Origin: Dryococelus australis
Taxonomy: Eukaryota; Arthropoda; Insecta; Phasmatodea; Phasmatidae
Direction of reading: 5' to 3'
Assembly (NCBI GenBank): GCA_029891345.1
Contig: CM057005.1
Location: 69,167,232-69,231,231 of the forward strand
Length of the DNA stretch: 64,000 nt
Positions 24,721 to 36,549 of the stretch are shown here, piece by piece. Each line of letters starts with the position of its first letter. The first letter of the stretch is position 1. The position numbers were made by a program, and so were the translations under genes. The notes below the pieces were generated by a model. It saw only the letters and a list, made by a program, of their open reading frames with translations. It ran no database searches and was not told where the DNA came from.

Positions 24721-25390
24721 ATGCCTGTCTTCGTCTTCACACCATAGCCTGAGCCTGACCGCCTCTACTAGCTTAGTTGTAATCTGCAGATGTTTTTGCA
24801 TGTGTGCTGTTGTGGTTGTATAATAGCGCAATTTGGTTGATTATGCAAGTTTCCTTTACGTCTTCGGCAGACGACCGACATGCTGAAGAATTGAAGCAGA
24901 GAATTATGTTGTAATTATACAAAGCAATGAATTTTAATAATTTTGTGTGATATGTTCGTACGCACTTCAAAATATTTGCCCAGCTTCAATTTATAAATAC
25001 CCTCTCATCTGGCTGCACGTTTTCTTATTAATCATACGTGAAATGACAACATGAACCACAACTATTTTACAGGGCTGTGCGACTGTACACACAACATTAA
25101 AAAATTTCTATCCCTTGTGGAGGCAAGCCTTAAAGTGAACTGGGGAGCATTATTTGTTGTCTCTTAATAGCCTGTAATTTTGAATGAATTATGTAAGGAC
25201 ACCAAAATGTAGCTTCGGTCATAGTCTAATTTGTGGCACCTGGGGATTGTCATTGCTTCATGAAAATAAATTTCTGAATGTGTGTCGTTTTCCCTATAAG
25301 TATATTTAATTTTATATCTTCAAATATAAATTTTTAAGCCATCATGGTGCTAGTGGCTTTTCCTCCCTCCCCTGCCCTGTCTGTTCACCA

Positions 25391-25700
25391 ATGGGGCAGT
25401 GGTGGTGTAGTGGTTAGATTACTTGTCTCCCACCTATGCAAACTGGGATCAATTTCTGGCGGGGTCGCTCCCTGATTTTGTATGTGGGAATCATGCCGAA
25501 TGATGTGGATGGTTGGCTGGTTTTCTGTGGGATCTCCCGTTTCACCTGCCCTTTCATTCCAGTGCTGCTCCACACTCACCTTGCTTCACCATTATTGGCT
25601 CTCAAGACCTCAATGTCAAGAGCCGCCCAATTTTTTTGACTCACTCTCCCCTCCACAACATTCCCTAGCTGCACCACACCTTCAGCCATAAAGTCGCCAA
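25391..25700 (+). repeat. tRNA-derived SINE
   Basis: GGGGCAGTGGTGGTGTAGTG contains a good A box (TGGTGTAGTGG), and GGGATCAATTTCTGG about 45 bp later sits where a B box belongs. A GC-richer body without coding capacity follows. tRNA-like folding is incomplete, which separates it from a real tRNA gene. Confidence 0.65.
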
Positions 25701-28338
25701 TCACGAATCACTCACGGCTGGCTACCACATTGTGACTGTCACAGATGCGCTTCACAGAATTGGTTCAAAATAAACAAATCATTCACAAATTGTTTAGTTA
25801 GTAATTGTAACTTAAAACTAGTTTACATTGAGAGCCAGGTGTGCGTGGCACATGGCTCAGTATAATTGTAGGATGTGTATAAACATAGGTTTCCAACTGC
25901 GTCAAACCTCATTCAAGAGTTGCAGCATTGTCATCTTAGTATAAAATAATCATAAAAATATTTTGTATTTATAAATACATATAAAGCTCACAGTAAATAT
26001 TATTTACTCCTTTATAAGCCTAACAAAATATATAAGTTAAGTCTTCTATGTAGGAATGTTAACATCGAGTTTGAAATGTGAAATTCAAATTGAAATGGAG
26101 GAAGGGAAAGTCAATAACTTGAAATAGATTTTAATATGAGAATTTTCCAACCTATTTAACTAATTGGAGTTATTTGTTGCTTTCCAAAGTTTAAAATGAA
26201 ATTATTAGAAAACTTAAGTAACTTCCTATTTTTGTACAGTTTGTGTACCGCAGCCATCGGCCAAACCAACATTTTGGGACAGTCATCAGCTGTCCCAGCA
26301 TATTGTGCATGTGTGATAACAGAAGCTTCATTGTTTATGAAATTACAGTATGTACAAAATTCTTGGTGCTGCAATTATAGTTGCTGTTGACACATTTTAT
26401 TAAGGAATTTAATATGGAATTATGTATTGCATGCCCGTGTCTTTAAGGTGATACTTTTTTGTTTGTCTGTTGTAGTTGTAACATTTCTATAATGTTGTTT
26501 TAATAAACTAAAATACAATTTTTTTCAATTGTGGCCATATTTCCTTGTCACAGTGGTGATAAAGCTATATTTTCTTGCCACAGTGGTGATAATTTCATGC
26601 TGTACAATGGTAAACCTTTTTCATGTGATCAAAAATTGATGCATTTCCACAAGCCATTCAGTTATGCATGGGTGTGGTGTAGAGAGTTTCATTGCCACCT
26701 GACATTGGAGGCTAGTACCATGTTGTTTAAGATTAGTGGTATGATACAGTATGTGTAAAAACAATCCCCATAAACAAAGTTCACAAACAGGGCTCCAAAA
26801 ATGTGTCAAGTTACCATGAGTCAGCTACTGTATCACATACTTTGCAAGTCCTGTAATTATGTGTAACTCTTACAAACTTAACTATTTAGCACAAATTTTA
26901 ATGACCTACCTTAATCTTTGTGTTAGTGAGAAAGGGTAATTAGGTTGTTTTCACCATGTTTGTCAGGTGCTAACTTGCCATTATGATCATCTTTCACAAT
27001 CCAAGTTATCAGTGAAGAAAAGTTGATATGTTGTAGAATTAGGACAGCACATTAATAAAAATAAATGCTACATGTGAATGATGGTTTTTAAGACTTTTGT
27101 ACATCAAAATAACTCCGAAATTTGAAAAGGTTATGGTCTGTGTTTTAAAAATAGAAGTACCATAATTGTGGATTTTTCTGATATGTCATACATCTTTAGC
27201 ATAATAGGTATACAGAAGATCATAAAATTATTGGGGTTGCTGAATATGAAATATAACAGGATGCTTCTTTTTGTCTCGGAGCTACTCATAATGATACAAG
27301 TACATTGATACATGTTTGTAGCTATTATACTGTAGTCCCCTTTTCACTGACACTCAACATCACCAAGATAGGCCTACTAACTGTTGCAGTGAATGAGTTG
27401 CGTGTATTTTGTTTAGTGTAAATGTGTTACAGTTCTGTTCCTGTAACCCATAATCATATCGTTGTTGGTCATGAAGTATGCAGATTATGGTTACGTACGT
27501 TCAGATATTAGACACTCTTTTCTCTTTTGTATGATAAGAAGTAAACAAAGAGTACTGAACCAAATTGTCTTTCCAGAGAAAACAGTACTGTGTCTTCCTT
27601 GTAGTTTTATAACAGCATTTGTATTGTACTTTGAAGTACTATCTTTCAAAGACAAGTATGAAAAGAATTTTATTCTCTTGCAAGTAGTTATTTTGTATTT
27701 AATAGATAACCGTGCACCTGTTTATTTTTAAAGTACCTGTATGCTTAGATATGTGTGGTGATCATTTTAATGATTACTGGTTGGGTTCTGTTGCTTTTTG
27801 TTTGATGTAAACATATAGGGTTTAATTTTCCTGCTGCTTTTTTTTGTGAGCCTGTTGGAATTCTGGTGATACCTCATTTTATCTGTCAGTTTTATATTTC
27901 TTGTAGATGAGATGTAGAGATATATTGGTGCATGATGTCATCTTTGTTAGCTTCCGATTTCTGTTTTAACGTAAATGTATTGGCTTCTGTTAGTACTTTG
28001 TGTTTTTCAGGTTAAGGATGTGTGTTTCTGAGTTTTATTATGCTGTGCTATTTTTAATCATTTTGGTTTAGTAATGAGCTCCTTTTTTATATAAAAAATT
28101 CCTGGTGTATGCAAACATGCCCCTGAGTGATTCTTATATGTTATTGACCCTCTAGTTTTTATGCTGGGTTTTAAAGAAGAAGGCTCATTGACAGAATTCC
28201 TTTCATAACTCTGTAATGTAAACGTTGGTAAGCCTTCATATAGTCAAGTATTCAAGAATAATACTTCAGCATTATACAAATAAAAATATTTTATTTATTG
28301 GTTATACTCAGAATAACATATGTGCAACATTTACCAGA

Positions 28339-28371
<33 letters not shown>

Positions 28372-29150
28372 TTTCAAAAATAAGATGACTCTTACTGTTT
28401 ATCATTGGTCTAAAAAAAAAAACAAGTCAGCCACAGAGTTTAATCAAATTTTTATAGCACTTAAATAAATATTTTACATTTGTCTCTTGATGCCAAAGAC
28501 AAAAATGAAATTAAAAGTATTTTCAATGCAGTAAAAAACTGACTCTTGGTGATAAATTTGAAGGTACTGTTTAAAACTTTAAAAAACGCTAAAAAATATT
28601 TAAACAAATGACTTGTAGTAACTTTTATTCAGTTTTTAATAACATATTATACAGTGTACTACATCCCCAAAGCACTTTTAAAACTGATAGAAGTCACATT
28701 TTCTTGATTTACCCATTTTAAATATATAGACATGTACGTGTGTGCACATAACACATATATAAGAGCTAGAGAGAAAAATAGAGGGGACATGCACACAAAT
28801 TATTAATTATGTTGAAATTTTTTTACAGCGTCATGTACAGTACTATAATGGAACAAGTATGTCCAGTTACTTGTTGCTACTCAAGCAAAAATAGAATACA
28901 AGACTCTTGATTTTTTGGACTCAAAAGATTACAACAAAACCTAATCTTATATCAGAGTAAATACAATAAATTTATAAACAAACTTTTTTTACTGTGAAAA
29001 TCTTATGTAAAGGTGTATTCAAATAACCAAAATACTTTACCACTCTTGTAGTGAACATTTCATTGCATATGTTTAAATAAATTATAAAAATAATATTTTT
29101 GTTCTCATTAGCAACCTCATTCATTCACTGTGACCATGGAGGTGGTTTGG
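25700..29150. other. AT-rich stretch without genes
   Basis: No exon-like, RNA or transposon signal was recognised. An imperfect 33-bp duplication around CACAGTGGTGATAA lies at 26537-26594. A (AT)14 microsatellite is at 28339-28366. AATAAAAATATTTTATT near 28,280 offers poly(A) signals on both strands but has no gene attached. Confidence 0.6.
28339..28366. repeat. (AT)14 microsatellite
   Basis: Uninterrupted AT dinucleotide run of 28 bp. Confidence 0.98.
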
Positions 29151-29172
29151 TCTTATTATGATGAATTTAAAA

Positions 29173-30604
29173 TCACAACTTAAAATGCTCACACATGTTG
29201 GGCTGTATTTTGTTTCCTCTACAATGAATCCTGGTTACCACATGTTCTTCGGGTTCCTCTACCTCGGTGATCGGGTGGTGATTCATCTCTTGTTTCAGAG
29301 GGGCCGCTTCCACAGCACCGACCCCTTCCAGCATCAGGATCTGTGGTTCGCCCGGGTCCTCTGGGACCATCGGGACCGACGTGGTGGTGGCTGGAGATGG
29401 GGTCTCTTTAGGGTCCCCCATCTCGACAGTTTGCTCAATCAGCTCAGACATCTGTGCTGGAAGCAGAGATCTTATCCTTGTTCAGATACCTCCAGGCGCC
29501 TGAACGGGTTTGGCCATCAGGAAGAGTGGGCTGGTAACATCTTTTTCTCCCCCTTCGGCGTGACGAGTTGTGGTTCTTGTGGTTACATCTTCCAAAGATG
29601 TGATGACCTGGGGCGGATGTACGGGATGTACCTCGGCGCACACAATCATGCTTTGGTGGAACATCTCCTCCCGGGCCAGTTGGAGAGTCCAGTAGCTTGG
29701 AGTGGTGGGGTCTATGGCCGCAGAAGTGGCTTCTAGCAGTGTAGTCGCCTTGATGTTCTCCGATGACTGTTTCTCTCCTGGTGAGGGGAATGGTAGCACA
29801 TCATGTGTCCTCCCTTACTGTCCCTCGGGGGTTTTCACACCCTCTGGAGGGGCGTAGATGTAACTGAGCTGTGTGGCAGTGGAACTGTGACATGTCCAGC
29901 TCGGGTTCCTCGGGGTGTTCTTCCTCCTGCGCAGGGGGAAAAAATGAAAGAGACAGCTGCACTGTCCAGCGTTGCCGTCTCATCATCGGCCTGGTCTGTG
30001 CATACCAAGGTAGCTGATGTAGCTGGCACTAGTGGCAGAGGTTCACGCGAAACCTCCGCCTCAGCGATATGCTGAGATTCGTCAACCTCTGCAATTACAC
30101 TGGGTTGTGGAAGCCCCTGATGGAGGGCTTGATCCAGAGGGCTCTGCCAGGAGACTTTGAATGCTAAACTAGTCCTTTTGTCCCATTATGCAGGCGAGTG
30201 TTGCACGTAGACACTAGCCGTAGAGGGGAGGGTCTGTGTGGACAGTTTACCTTTAAGTGATTGTAGGTTTGTCAGGCCAGGGGAGCCTCTGGCAGGACCC
30301 ACCTGTCCAGAGGGTTTCGCCATGACGCAACTAGGGATGCATGCTCTCGTGGGGACATCTGGCCGTGTCGGGCAGACATCCGCTGGATATCTAGGTTGTG
30401 TGTCGAGGGCAGTGTCCGGGTGAACATGCCTCTGACACGCCTGTCATGGTAGGGTGCCCCTGTGAGGGGTAGAGGAGTGATTCCTCTGTGTAATGACCAT
30501 CGGAAGTTTGGGCTCCCTTGGTCTAGGAGGTTCGAACCTTGGGGCAGTGTGTGGAAGAGGTTGGTTTGTTCCTCTGCTGTCCGGTCAGATGACATCAGGC
30601 TCAT
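29173..30604 (-). pseudogene. Retroelement acidic Pro/Thr-rich region (minus)
   Basis: Several overlapping minus-strand frames (30272-30604, 29835-30029, 29801-29986, 29482-29799, 29173-29451) make one long GC-rich coding-like stretch with stops and frameshifts. The segment at 29173-29451 is rich in Glu, Pro, Thr and Val; that at 29801-29986 contains an EEEHPEEPELD run. No polymerase or integrase motif is present. It follows the protease remnant at 30.65-31.02 kb and resembles the acidic region after the integrase at 4.3-5.5 kb. If so, reverse transcriptase, RNase H and integrase have been deleted here, or the two regions belong to different acidic linkers. The boundary with AT-rich DNA near 29,160 is abrupt. 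Confidence 0.4.
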
Positions 30605-30639
30605 CGGGCCTGACTACGGTATTTCGTAGGAAGACTTTG

Positions 30640-31020
30640 GGGCAGCTGGTGGGTTTCCACCCGGAGCTGTAGAAGGCGAACTGGGGCATGGGGAGCGGTA
30701 GCCTTGACCAGGTTACCCTCCCAATCAATGACCAGACTTCTGTTTTTCCCCAGCAATTTTTAAGCAGTGCTGTGACCACAACCAGGGTTGCCCCAAAATG
30801 GTAATTTGTTCCCCAAGGATGGGGGCAACAGATGGTTTTGTAATGAATCCTTGCAAATAGGGTTATCTCCCAGTGATGTTTAAGGTGGAGGTTGGTTGCG
30901 CCATTATGAGTGTTTGTCCCATACTGTTCAGATTGACTCACTGGTGCAGTGTAAGCAGGTTGCTCCTAATAACATTGCCTGCTGCTGCTGTATCCAGTAC
31001 TGATACTGCAATTTTATGGT
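30640..31020 (-). pseudogene. Retroelement aspartic protease remnant with DTA triad
   Basis: Reading minus from about 31,018, SVLDTAAAGNVI (Asp codon at 30993-30995) matches the active-site strand of retroviral-type proteases with the triad DTA in place of the usual DTG/DSG. About 65 codons later TILGQPWLW (about 30,780-30,802) matches the ILG-x-x-W/F-L strand that closes the fold. The two motifs are in different frames, so at least one frameshift separates them. Such proteases mature Gag-Pol polyproteins. Here the gene is certainly inactive. DTA also appears at 35.6 kb, so it may be a property of this lineage. Confidence 0.65.
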
Positions 31021-31499
31021 TTAGGTTGACGCGTGTTGCTTAACTTTAGTCTGCAATATTATGCGCTAGATCAGTCGCGCTACTAGGGTTACTCAGTTCC
31101 CTTTCTTACTTGATACTAGTGTCGTCCATGTAGGCTGTCTACTAGGTATGTATTCTGTCACACTAGGCCTGGCAACATGCCTCACAAGAACAGTGGCCCT
31201 CTGGGGCAAGGTTGACTTACCAGAGCTCGGCGGGGTGTTCTTCGTTGGTGGTGTTACCGTAATGTAGGTGGAGCGTATGGGTTCCTTGGTTCTGCTGGAC
31301 GTGGTTGAGGTCAGGTTCCAGTAGTTGTCTGCGTGATGGCGGTGGTTCCACTCTCTGCTGGCCCAGCTACCAATGCGCGGGGTGGTTCTCCCGATCCTGG
31401 TGTCGTTCTTTCTTGCTGATTAGGGCTTGGACTACTGGATGCACGTAGTAGTCAGAGCGTACCAGGTTAGAGTGAAACATGGATGTTCCGACGGGCGAT

Positions 31500-31960
31500 G
31501 TCAGTCTCGCAGCACTACAGGCAGCTTGGGCCTGCCCTTAGGAGTGTCGACTTCTGGCGTAACGAGGTTTGCCCCACAGACCTGCTTGGCAGCACTGAAC
31601 TCTGCCTTCTTAACTGCTCTTTGAGCTCCGTGCCTACTGTGGAATGCCATATGCTGATAGCGTACCAGATTTCCTGTTGGTGACAAGCAATCGACAATCA
31701 CTGACTTTATAGGGTAAGCCGACAATGGCTGGTGGTGCACTCCCTGACTGCCTTACAGTGCAAGCACCTGGAGTCATGGGTCAAAGACCATATTCCTGCC
31801 ACTGCCAGGTGTAACCACAAATGTAGGGCCTCCAATCCTCTGCAGCTTATCTCTGCCAGCACCTTAGCTAGGCGCTCCGGTGAGAGACGCAGTTGAGGTT
31901 TACTGTCCCGCCTCTGTGGGGTATGACCTAGTGGTTGGGGTTCTACCGTTCTGGACACCG
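31500..31960 (-). pseudogene. Leader-proximal gag-like ORFs below the 32 kb LTR
   Basis: Two minus-strand frames (31707-31958 and 31501-31740) start about 50 bp inside the LTR at 32011-32840, where gag should begin. The first contains a leucine-rich helical stretch and then CLHCKAVRECTTSHC, a Cys/His cluster not matching a standard knuckle. I do not recognise the family. The leader between LTR and ORF shares the words CCACCCAT and GTCCAGAACGGTA with the leader below the 42 kb LTR. Confidence 0.4.
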
Positions 31961-32010
31961 AGGTGAACAGGATGGGTGGCAGTCGAAAGATGATGATGTG
32001 TGTGTATAAC

Positions 32011-32840
32011 TGAGAGACCCCTGAAGGGGGACTTACTTTGTATTCTAGGTTAAAGTCTCTGCTGATTGCTTACCACTCGTTGGTCAATACTGGTGTAGAT
32101 AGACTATAGTACTACAACAAGGAACTCATGGATACGTTCAAGATTAGGTATTTATTTAGACAACAATCACCTAGGTGACACGTACGTGCTACCAATAAGT
32201 GTGTACTGCGGAAGTACTTAACATACATGTTAATGGGTGAAGATGACCCACTGTTAGGCTACTGAAGTACAAGGGAATAACTTTGCTTTACTGTCGCAAC
32301 TAGCTCTAACTGGGTTTGTCTAGAATAGGCCCTAGCTTTAACTGAGGGGTCACTTACAGCAAGTAGTGGCAGCTGAAGAACCAGGAGGTCACAACAACTT
32401 CAAGTGTTAAGTCGTGTTCAATGTCTTCAGGTAGAAGAAGCATTTGGTGATGTCAATGCGAAGAGGTGGTAGAAGCCCCTGGTAGATAGTGGCTGCAGGC
32501 ACTGGAGAACTAGAAGTCTTGGAGAGGACCATGAGGGCATAGTGGTCAGTAGAGAACCCCAACTCAAGAATTGTTGAGGCGAGTTGCTGGAGATTAACTA
32601 TCAACCTCAGTTGTGCATTTCCTTATATACTGTTCTTCTGGGAGTGCGTGGGATGGGAGAACTACCCTCTCGCACTCGTGGTATTGCCGTGGGTGCTCTG
32701 CTACCTTCGGCGGTGTGGCAACACTCTGTCTGCCGGGTGCGTCAGGGGAGCTGGTGCGTAACGCTGCCACTTCAAATATCTTTCGTATCATGATTCCAAA
32801 GTGCGCTTGAGTTGAACCCACTCTCTACGCATTTGTAACA
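32011..32840 (-). mobile_element. LTR (minus), about 830 bp
   Basis: On the minus strand it runs from TGTTACAAATGCG (32840) to CTTCAGGGGTCTCTCA (32011), with TG...CA ends. It has TATA box GTATATAAGG (32621-32630), a leader part with CAGCAACTCGCCTC that is shared with the 54.8 kb LTR, AATAAA (32151-32156), and a CCCC-TTCA-GGGG hairpin just before its 3' end. A minus frame (32407-32604) within R/U5 is probably fortuitous. It is followed at lower coordinates by a leader and gag-like ORFs, so it acts as a 5' LTR. Confidence 0.7.
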
Positions 32841-33154
32841 CATTGTGCTTGGTTTGCTCCTTCACGTGTGTAAACAATCTTAGTAGATGGAGAAGGGCAG
32901 TTTTAGGAACAGTCTGAGAAACCAAGTATCTTCCATGCCTCTGGCTAGAACACTTCCTGTTAGACATCTGTTAGTTGGTTCCTGTGGTTTTGCAGTTGCA
33001 CGTGGATGAGCTGTAGTAGTTTATTGTAGAATGGTGTAAGCAGCACGTGTCAAGGTGGACTTGCAAACGAGGCCTGTCTGGGGAAGAATGCACAATATCT
33101 TGAATCTGGAACCTGGCCTTGGCCTTGTTCGCCTTGACCGGCCCCTTAATGTTG

Positions 33155-34159
33155 CTAGAATGCAGTGGTGCATCTAGCGCTCGTGTGTTTGTTTCTCCCC
33201 TTCCCCGGCCCTATTGGGTGTGGTAATCTCTGATGAAGTGCCTCCCCGGACAGTACCAGCAAGGGAGGAGGTGGGCTGGGAACGACCTGCCGCTCGGGAG
33301 GAGGCGGTGAGGTAACGCCCTTTGCGGCACGTGCCGGCCTGTCTAACGAGGCTTGCACTTCTCTCTCCCTTGCTCGCTCCACTAGCTCGTTTACAGCCCA
33401 GGGTTTTGTAATGAGAACCAAATTCCTGAATGAGGGTAGTATCATCCATGTAATATTTCATATGCAGCTTTATTCACTCTTGTTAAGTTATAAACGCCAG
33501 TACATTTGAGTTCTCCGTTTTATATAGATCTTGGATTCCTCCTCTGCGTTTTGGACCCGAGTATGGAAGTCAATAATGAGCCATGCGACCACTTCCTTCC
33601 CTTCCACAAAGCTCCCTTTCACATACATGAAAAAAAGTGACTGGGTCTTCATGGGACCTTCAACCGAACTGAGGATTTCGGAGGCGGTAAGGGCTAAATT
33701 ATGTTGCCACATATCGCAGTGGTATACTAGGCCGGGACGAGTGGTTCTCTCGTCAGGCCAACCTATACACACATGATGGAATTCAGACACACAGGTGATG
33801 CATCTCACTGTGTTTGTGCCCTGTCTGGTGCACTGAAGCCAGCTACATCGAGCAGCTTGACATTCTTGACAGGCGACACAATGGTACTCCAAGCCGTCTG
33901 CATACCTTGGGACATCTTTCCAACCTAAGCAGGCATAGTGGAAACATCGGAGGCAGTGGCCACAATGGATCACATGTACCCCCGTGCCAGAGCTGTTGTC
34001 CATTGCATATTTTTTATGGGCATTGAGAAAATTGTTTTCAGCCATTGCAGTCTCGGGGGTGTCATGTTGACTTTGTCCAGAGTCAGACATGACGGCCGAG
34101 TGTGTTATTGAGCACCACAGGGTATCTGTGGATACCCTGCAGGCCTGATTGAGGTTCAA
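33155..34159 (-). pseudogene. Retroelement gag-region ORF with tandem PHD-like fingers
   Basis: The 223-codon open frame 34159-33488 holds two PHD-like zinc fingers. Finger 1 shows C66-x2-C69-x4-H74-x2-C77 and later YHC94-x2-C97. Finger 2 shows C105-x4-C110-x9-C120-x2-C123-x4-H128-x2-C131 and YHC148, with the last Cys changed to Trp151. After finger 2 comes a stretch with VEGPMKTQSLFFMYVKGSF, whose role is unclear. Downstream frames (33174-33461 and 33155-33445) continue with NELVERAREREVQASLDRP, a helical charged segment typical of the end of capsid, and then near 33,250 CWYCPGRHFIRDY, a degenerate CCHC zinc knuckle (last Cys lost). The order PHD, capsid-like, knuckle argues for gag. PHD fingers usually read histone tails. 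A host pseudogene or the PHD-bearing ORF1 of CR1-type LINEs is an alternative. Confidence 0.6.
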
Positions 34160-34299
34160 CTCCTGGCTAGAGTCGGTGGGCCGGTGAGGCTCTTTTAGGC
34201 TGATCCAGCGCTAAGGTAACCTGCTTGAATTTCGTAGGCCATTCTCCAGCACATACGTAATGTGTATACCACGAGCTATGCTTAAAATAAGGGGAGTCT

Positions 34300-34430
34300 A
34301 GTGGATTAGCCATCTGGCTAAGACACTCACTGTGGAGCGTAGGTGCTTACGCTAACTGTCTAACAGTTAAAAGCTGCTAAAAGAGTTTGAGTTTGCGACC
34401 TGAGTGGTTGTGGATGTGGGGTTGGCTGGC
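34300..34430 (+). repeat. Possible tRNA-like SINE piece
   Basis: GTGGATTAGCCATCTGGCTAAGACACTCACTGTGGAGC-type wording resembles the 5' half of a tRNA, and a weak B-box-like GAGTTTGAGTTTGCGACC follows. A separate B-box-like word, GGTTCAACTCC, lies at about 34,152. Pairing for a cloverleaf is not convincing. Confidence 0.3.
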
Positions 34431-35165
34431 TTGGTCAATGTACCTAGTCGATACTATAACAGCTTTGGCCCATGTTGGGCGCCACTTAAACCGTTCTATA
34501 CCCTAACTTTGATGCATACCCAGTTTATGGTTGGATGTCTCGACCTTCTTTCTCCAAGCTCAGGTTCGGAAGTGAGACAAATTTCCCAGCTAGTGATTAG
34601 GTTCTACATTGTGGGCTTACTAATCTTAGCAAAATGAGATTTAATAAAAAAAGCAGTGGTCGTGGTCAATTTCACAGTTTTATGTCGCATTGCCAGTATA
34701 GCGAGGTACATTGGGGAGTAAGACAGACCCCTTAATTTCTCTGTGGTGCCCGGCCATTATTCAAGGTAGGCCGAGTGGGCCATCTGGTCGGTACAAAATC
34801 AGAGACCACTTTCACAATCCTTCACTCTGACTGTCATAGTACCTTAGGTTTGACAGGAAGTAGGGTGCTCCTCCGTGGTGGTTGGCTTGGACTGTTGGTG
34901 GGTAGTTGTGCAGGTGTTGGTTCTGGAAGACCTGCATGTGTAACGTTGTCCTGGCTGTCTGGGTTTTCTATACTTGTACTCCTAACCAAAGGCAAGTAAG
35001 ACCTAGGGGGACTTCTTCCCTATGTAGAATCGTCTCAACAATAGGATGCTGCTTTCCAGGTAATTTAATTAAAGGCAGGAATAATGGTTTTGCAGAACTT
35101 GATTCAGAAGGGGAAAGTATAACTTTCTCACCTTCTAAAGCACGTAGGGCCCTTTTTAACTTTCT

Positions 35166-35762
35166 TCATGCACTTCCCTGATGAGTGTACTGCATTTTAA
35201 AACAGTAAGAAACTACCCACAGAAGACAAGCCGGCACCTCTTTTCTCTCGTTCAAGATATTCTCGAAGGCTGCATAATATTCAGCCAGGAAGTCGTGATC
35301 AAAGTCATCTAGAGTTATGGGCTGTAAATTAACCTCTACACGTCTGCCTAGATTGTAAACAGTGCTTCTGACTTGCTTACCGAAATTGATCCTATCTTTA
35401 GGGATTTCCACGATTACTTCCTGATCAATAAGCCAAGGTACTCCGAAGATGTCTTTGTGGATTTCTTTTGACACTAAGGCAGGAACACGCATTTCTATGT
35501 CCCTAATTTTTACATTAAGTTGAGTAACACCAATGATACCACTTTTGCCATCTAGTGTGGTGTTAGTAGCCTGGAGGTCCGAAAACCTTGCAAGTTCCTC
35601 GCAAACACAGTTGTGAGATGTCGCTGTGTCAATTAAGCTGACAGTAGAAACATTTGCAACACATACAGGTACCCTTAAAAGTTGATCAATGGTTGTATTC
35701 ACATGTCCCAAGTAGGTGGCTGACTGGTTATTTATCTTCTCTGGAGGTGCAGTTGTTGACAT
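35166..35762 (-). pseudogene. Retroelement aspartic protease ORF with DTA triad
   Basis: An uninterrupted 198-codon frame. VSLIDTATSHNCV (Asp45-Thr46-Ala47) is the active-site strand, and KDIFGVPWLIDQE (residues 103-115) matches the closing ILG-x-x-W-L strand; both are in the same frame with normal spacing of about 60 residues. This is a single retroviral-type protease domain, which works as a dimer to cut Gag-Pol. The triad is DTA rather than DTG. Beyond residue 115 comes a linker with IPKDRINFG and LDDFDHDFLAEYYAAFENIL that should lead into reverse transcriptase, but the frame ends at 35166 and no polymerase motif follows. Upstream on the same strand are a zinc knuckle (35.85 kb) and a PHD-like finger (36.2 kb), so this is the pro region of a gag-pro remnant. 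Confidence 0.75.
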
Positions 35763-35834
35763 GTGGGCAGAGTTGAAGGCCCTGTTGTTGTCCTATCCCA
35801 TTGGTGCCTTTCCCATAGCTGTTGTCACTCTGTT

Positions 35835-35890
35835 GGGGCACACTCTGTGCCAGTGATATTGTTTGTCACGGCATACGTGACACAGTGGTG
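35835..35890 (-). pseudogene. Zinc-knuckle-like segment between gag and protease
   Basis: The minus strand reads CHVCRDKQYHWHRVCP, a CX2CX5HX4C arrangement, one residue longer than the retroviral CX2CX4HX4C. It lies about 75 bp upstream of the protease frame, exactly where nucleocapsid belongs. Stops separate it from its neighbours. Confidence 0.6.
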
Positions 35891-36177
35891 CCTGGTGCTG
35901 GACCTCGGCGTTGCAGCGCTCTGCGGCTGGTTGAACGTGGCACTTAGTCTATTGTTTCCTGTCGTGGATGTGACTGCTCACCCTGCGCAGGGTCAGCTGC
36001 TTAGGTAGGCTGGATGCCCGGATCATTTAACCCTTGCGCTGTGTGCTTACATGTTTTGAGGCACTATCACTGTCCTTGGCACTATTTTTCCCATTGTGAG
36101 AGTTCAGAATGTAGCTGCGCCTGGGTTCTGAATTGCGTGCGACACTCACTGCGGCCTTGATAAATCACTGGTACCCA

Positions 36178-36543
36178 CTATACTCTACGAATGTCTCCTG
36201 CTGACAAACAGGTGAAGTGCGCTTGCAGCTGGCACAGTTCACAGTGTACTGTATAATTGCTGGTGTCATCGCACAGAGGACGTGGACAGCAGGTTACCCT
36301 GTTTGTTGATGTAACTGTTGGAGCAAATAGCACACTTCTCCCTTGAGGTATGCAGGGGCAGAGGTTTGTTTGTAGTTCAAATTTTGCAAAGGGGTCCAAA
36401 GATACAGTGTGGTTAATGCACACCCGAACTGAACCACGCATGCACATCAGATGGCAAGCATGCGGTGATGTCATGGGTAACTCCACAGTACGCAGTGAGG
36501 TCAGTATCTCCAGCCCTTCGGACAAAGGGGGGTCAATAGGCAC
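36178..36543 (-). pseudogene. Gag-region ORF with PHD-like finger (second copy)
   Basis: A 121-codon frame. Its C-terminal part reads C86-x4-C91-x9-C101-x2-C104-x4-H109-x2-C112, identical in spacing to finger 2 of the 33.5-34.2 kb ORF (CELCQLQAHFTC here, CITCVSEFHHVC there). The frame stops soon after (RRV), so the last Cys pair of a PHD finger is lost. The N-terminal half has no recognised fold. It is followed on the same strand by a zinc knuckle and the DTA protease, which places it in gag of one element. The two ORFs differ greatly elsewhere, so they are not a recent duplication. Confidence 0.6.
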
Positions 36544-36549
36544 ACAAGA

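Noticed and set aside
25391..25470. Possible functional tRNA gene.
   Set aside because: A and B boxes are present but acceptor, D and T arms do not pair; it fits a SINE better. The same applies at 16.1, 16.85 and 34.3 kb.
28270..28300. Back-to-back poly(A) signals suggesting convergent gene ends.
   Set aside because: No coding exon of either strand lies close enough; such AT palindromes are expected in this composition.
32407..32604. Open frame of 65 codons inside an LTR.
   Set aside because: It lies in R/U5 between the TATA box and AATAAA, and the corresponding frames in other LTR copies are not preserved.
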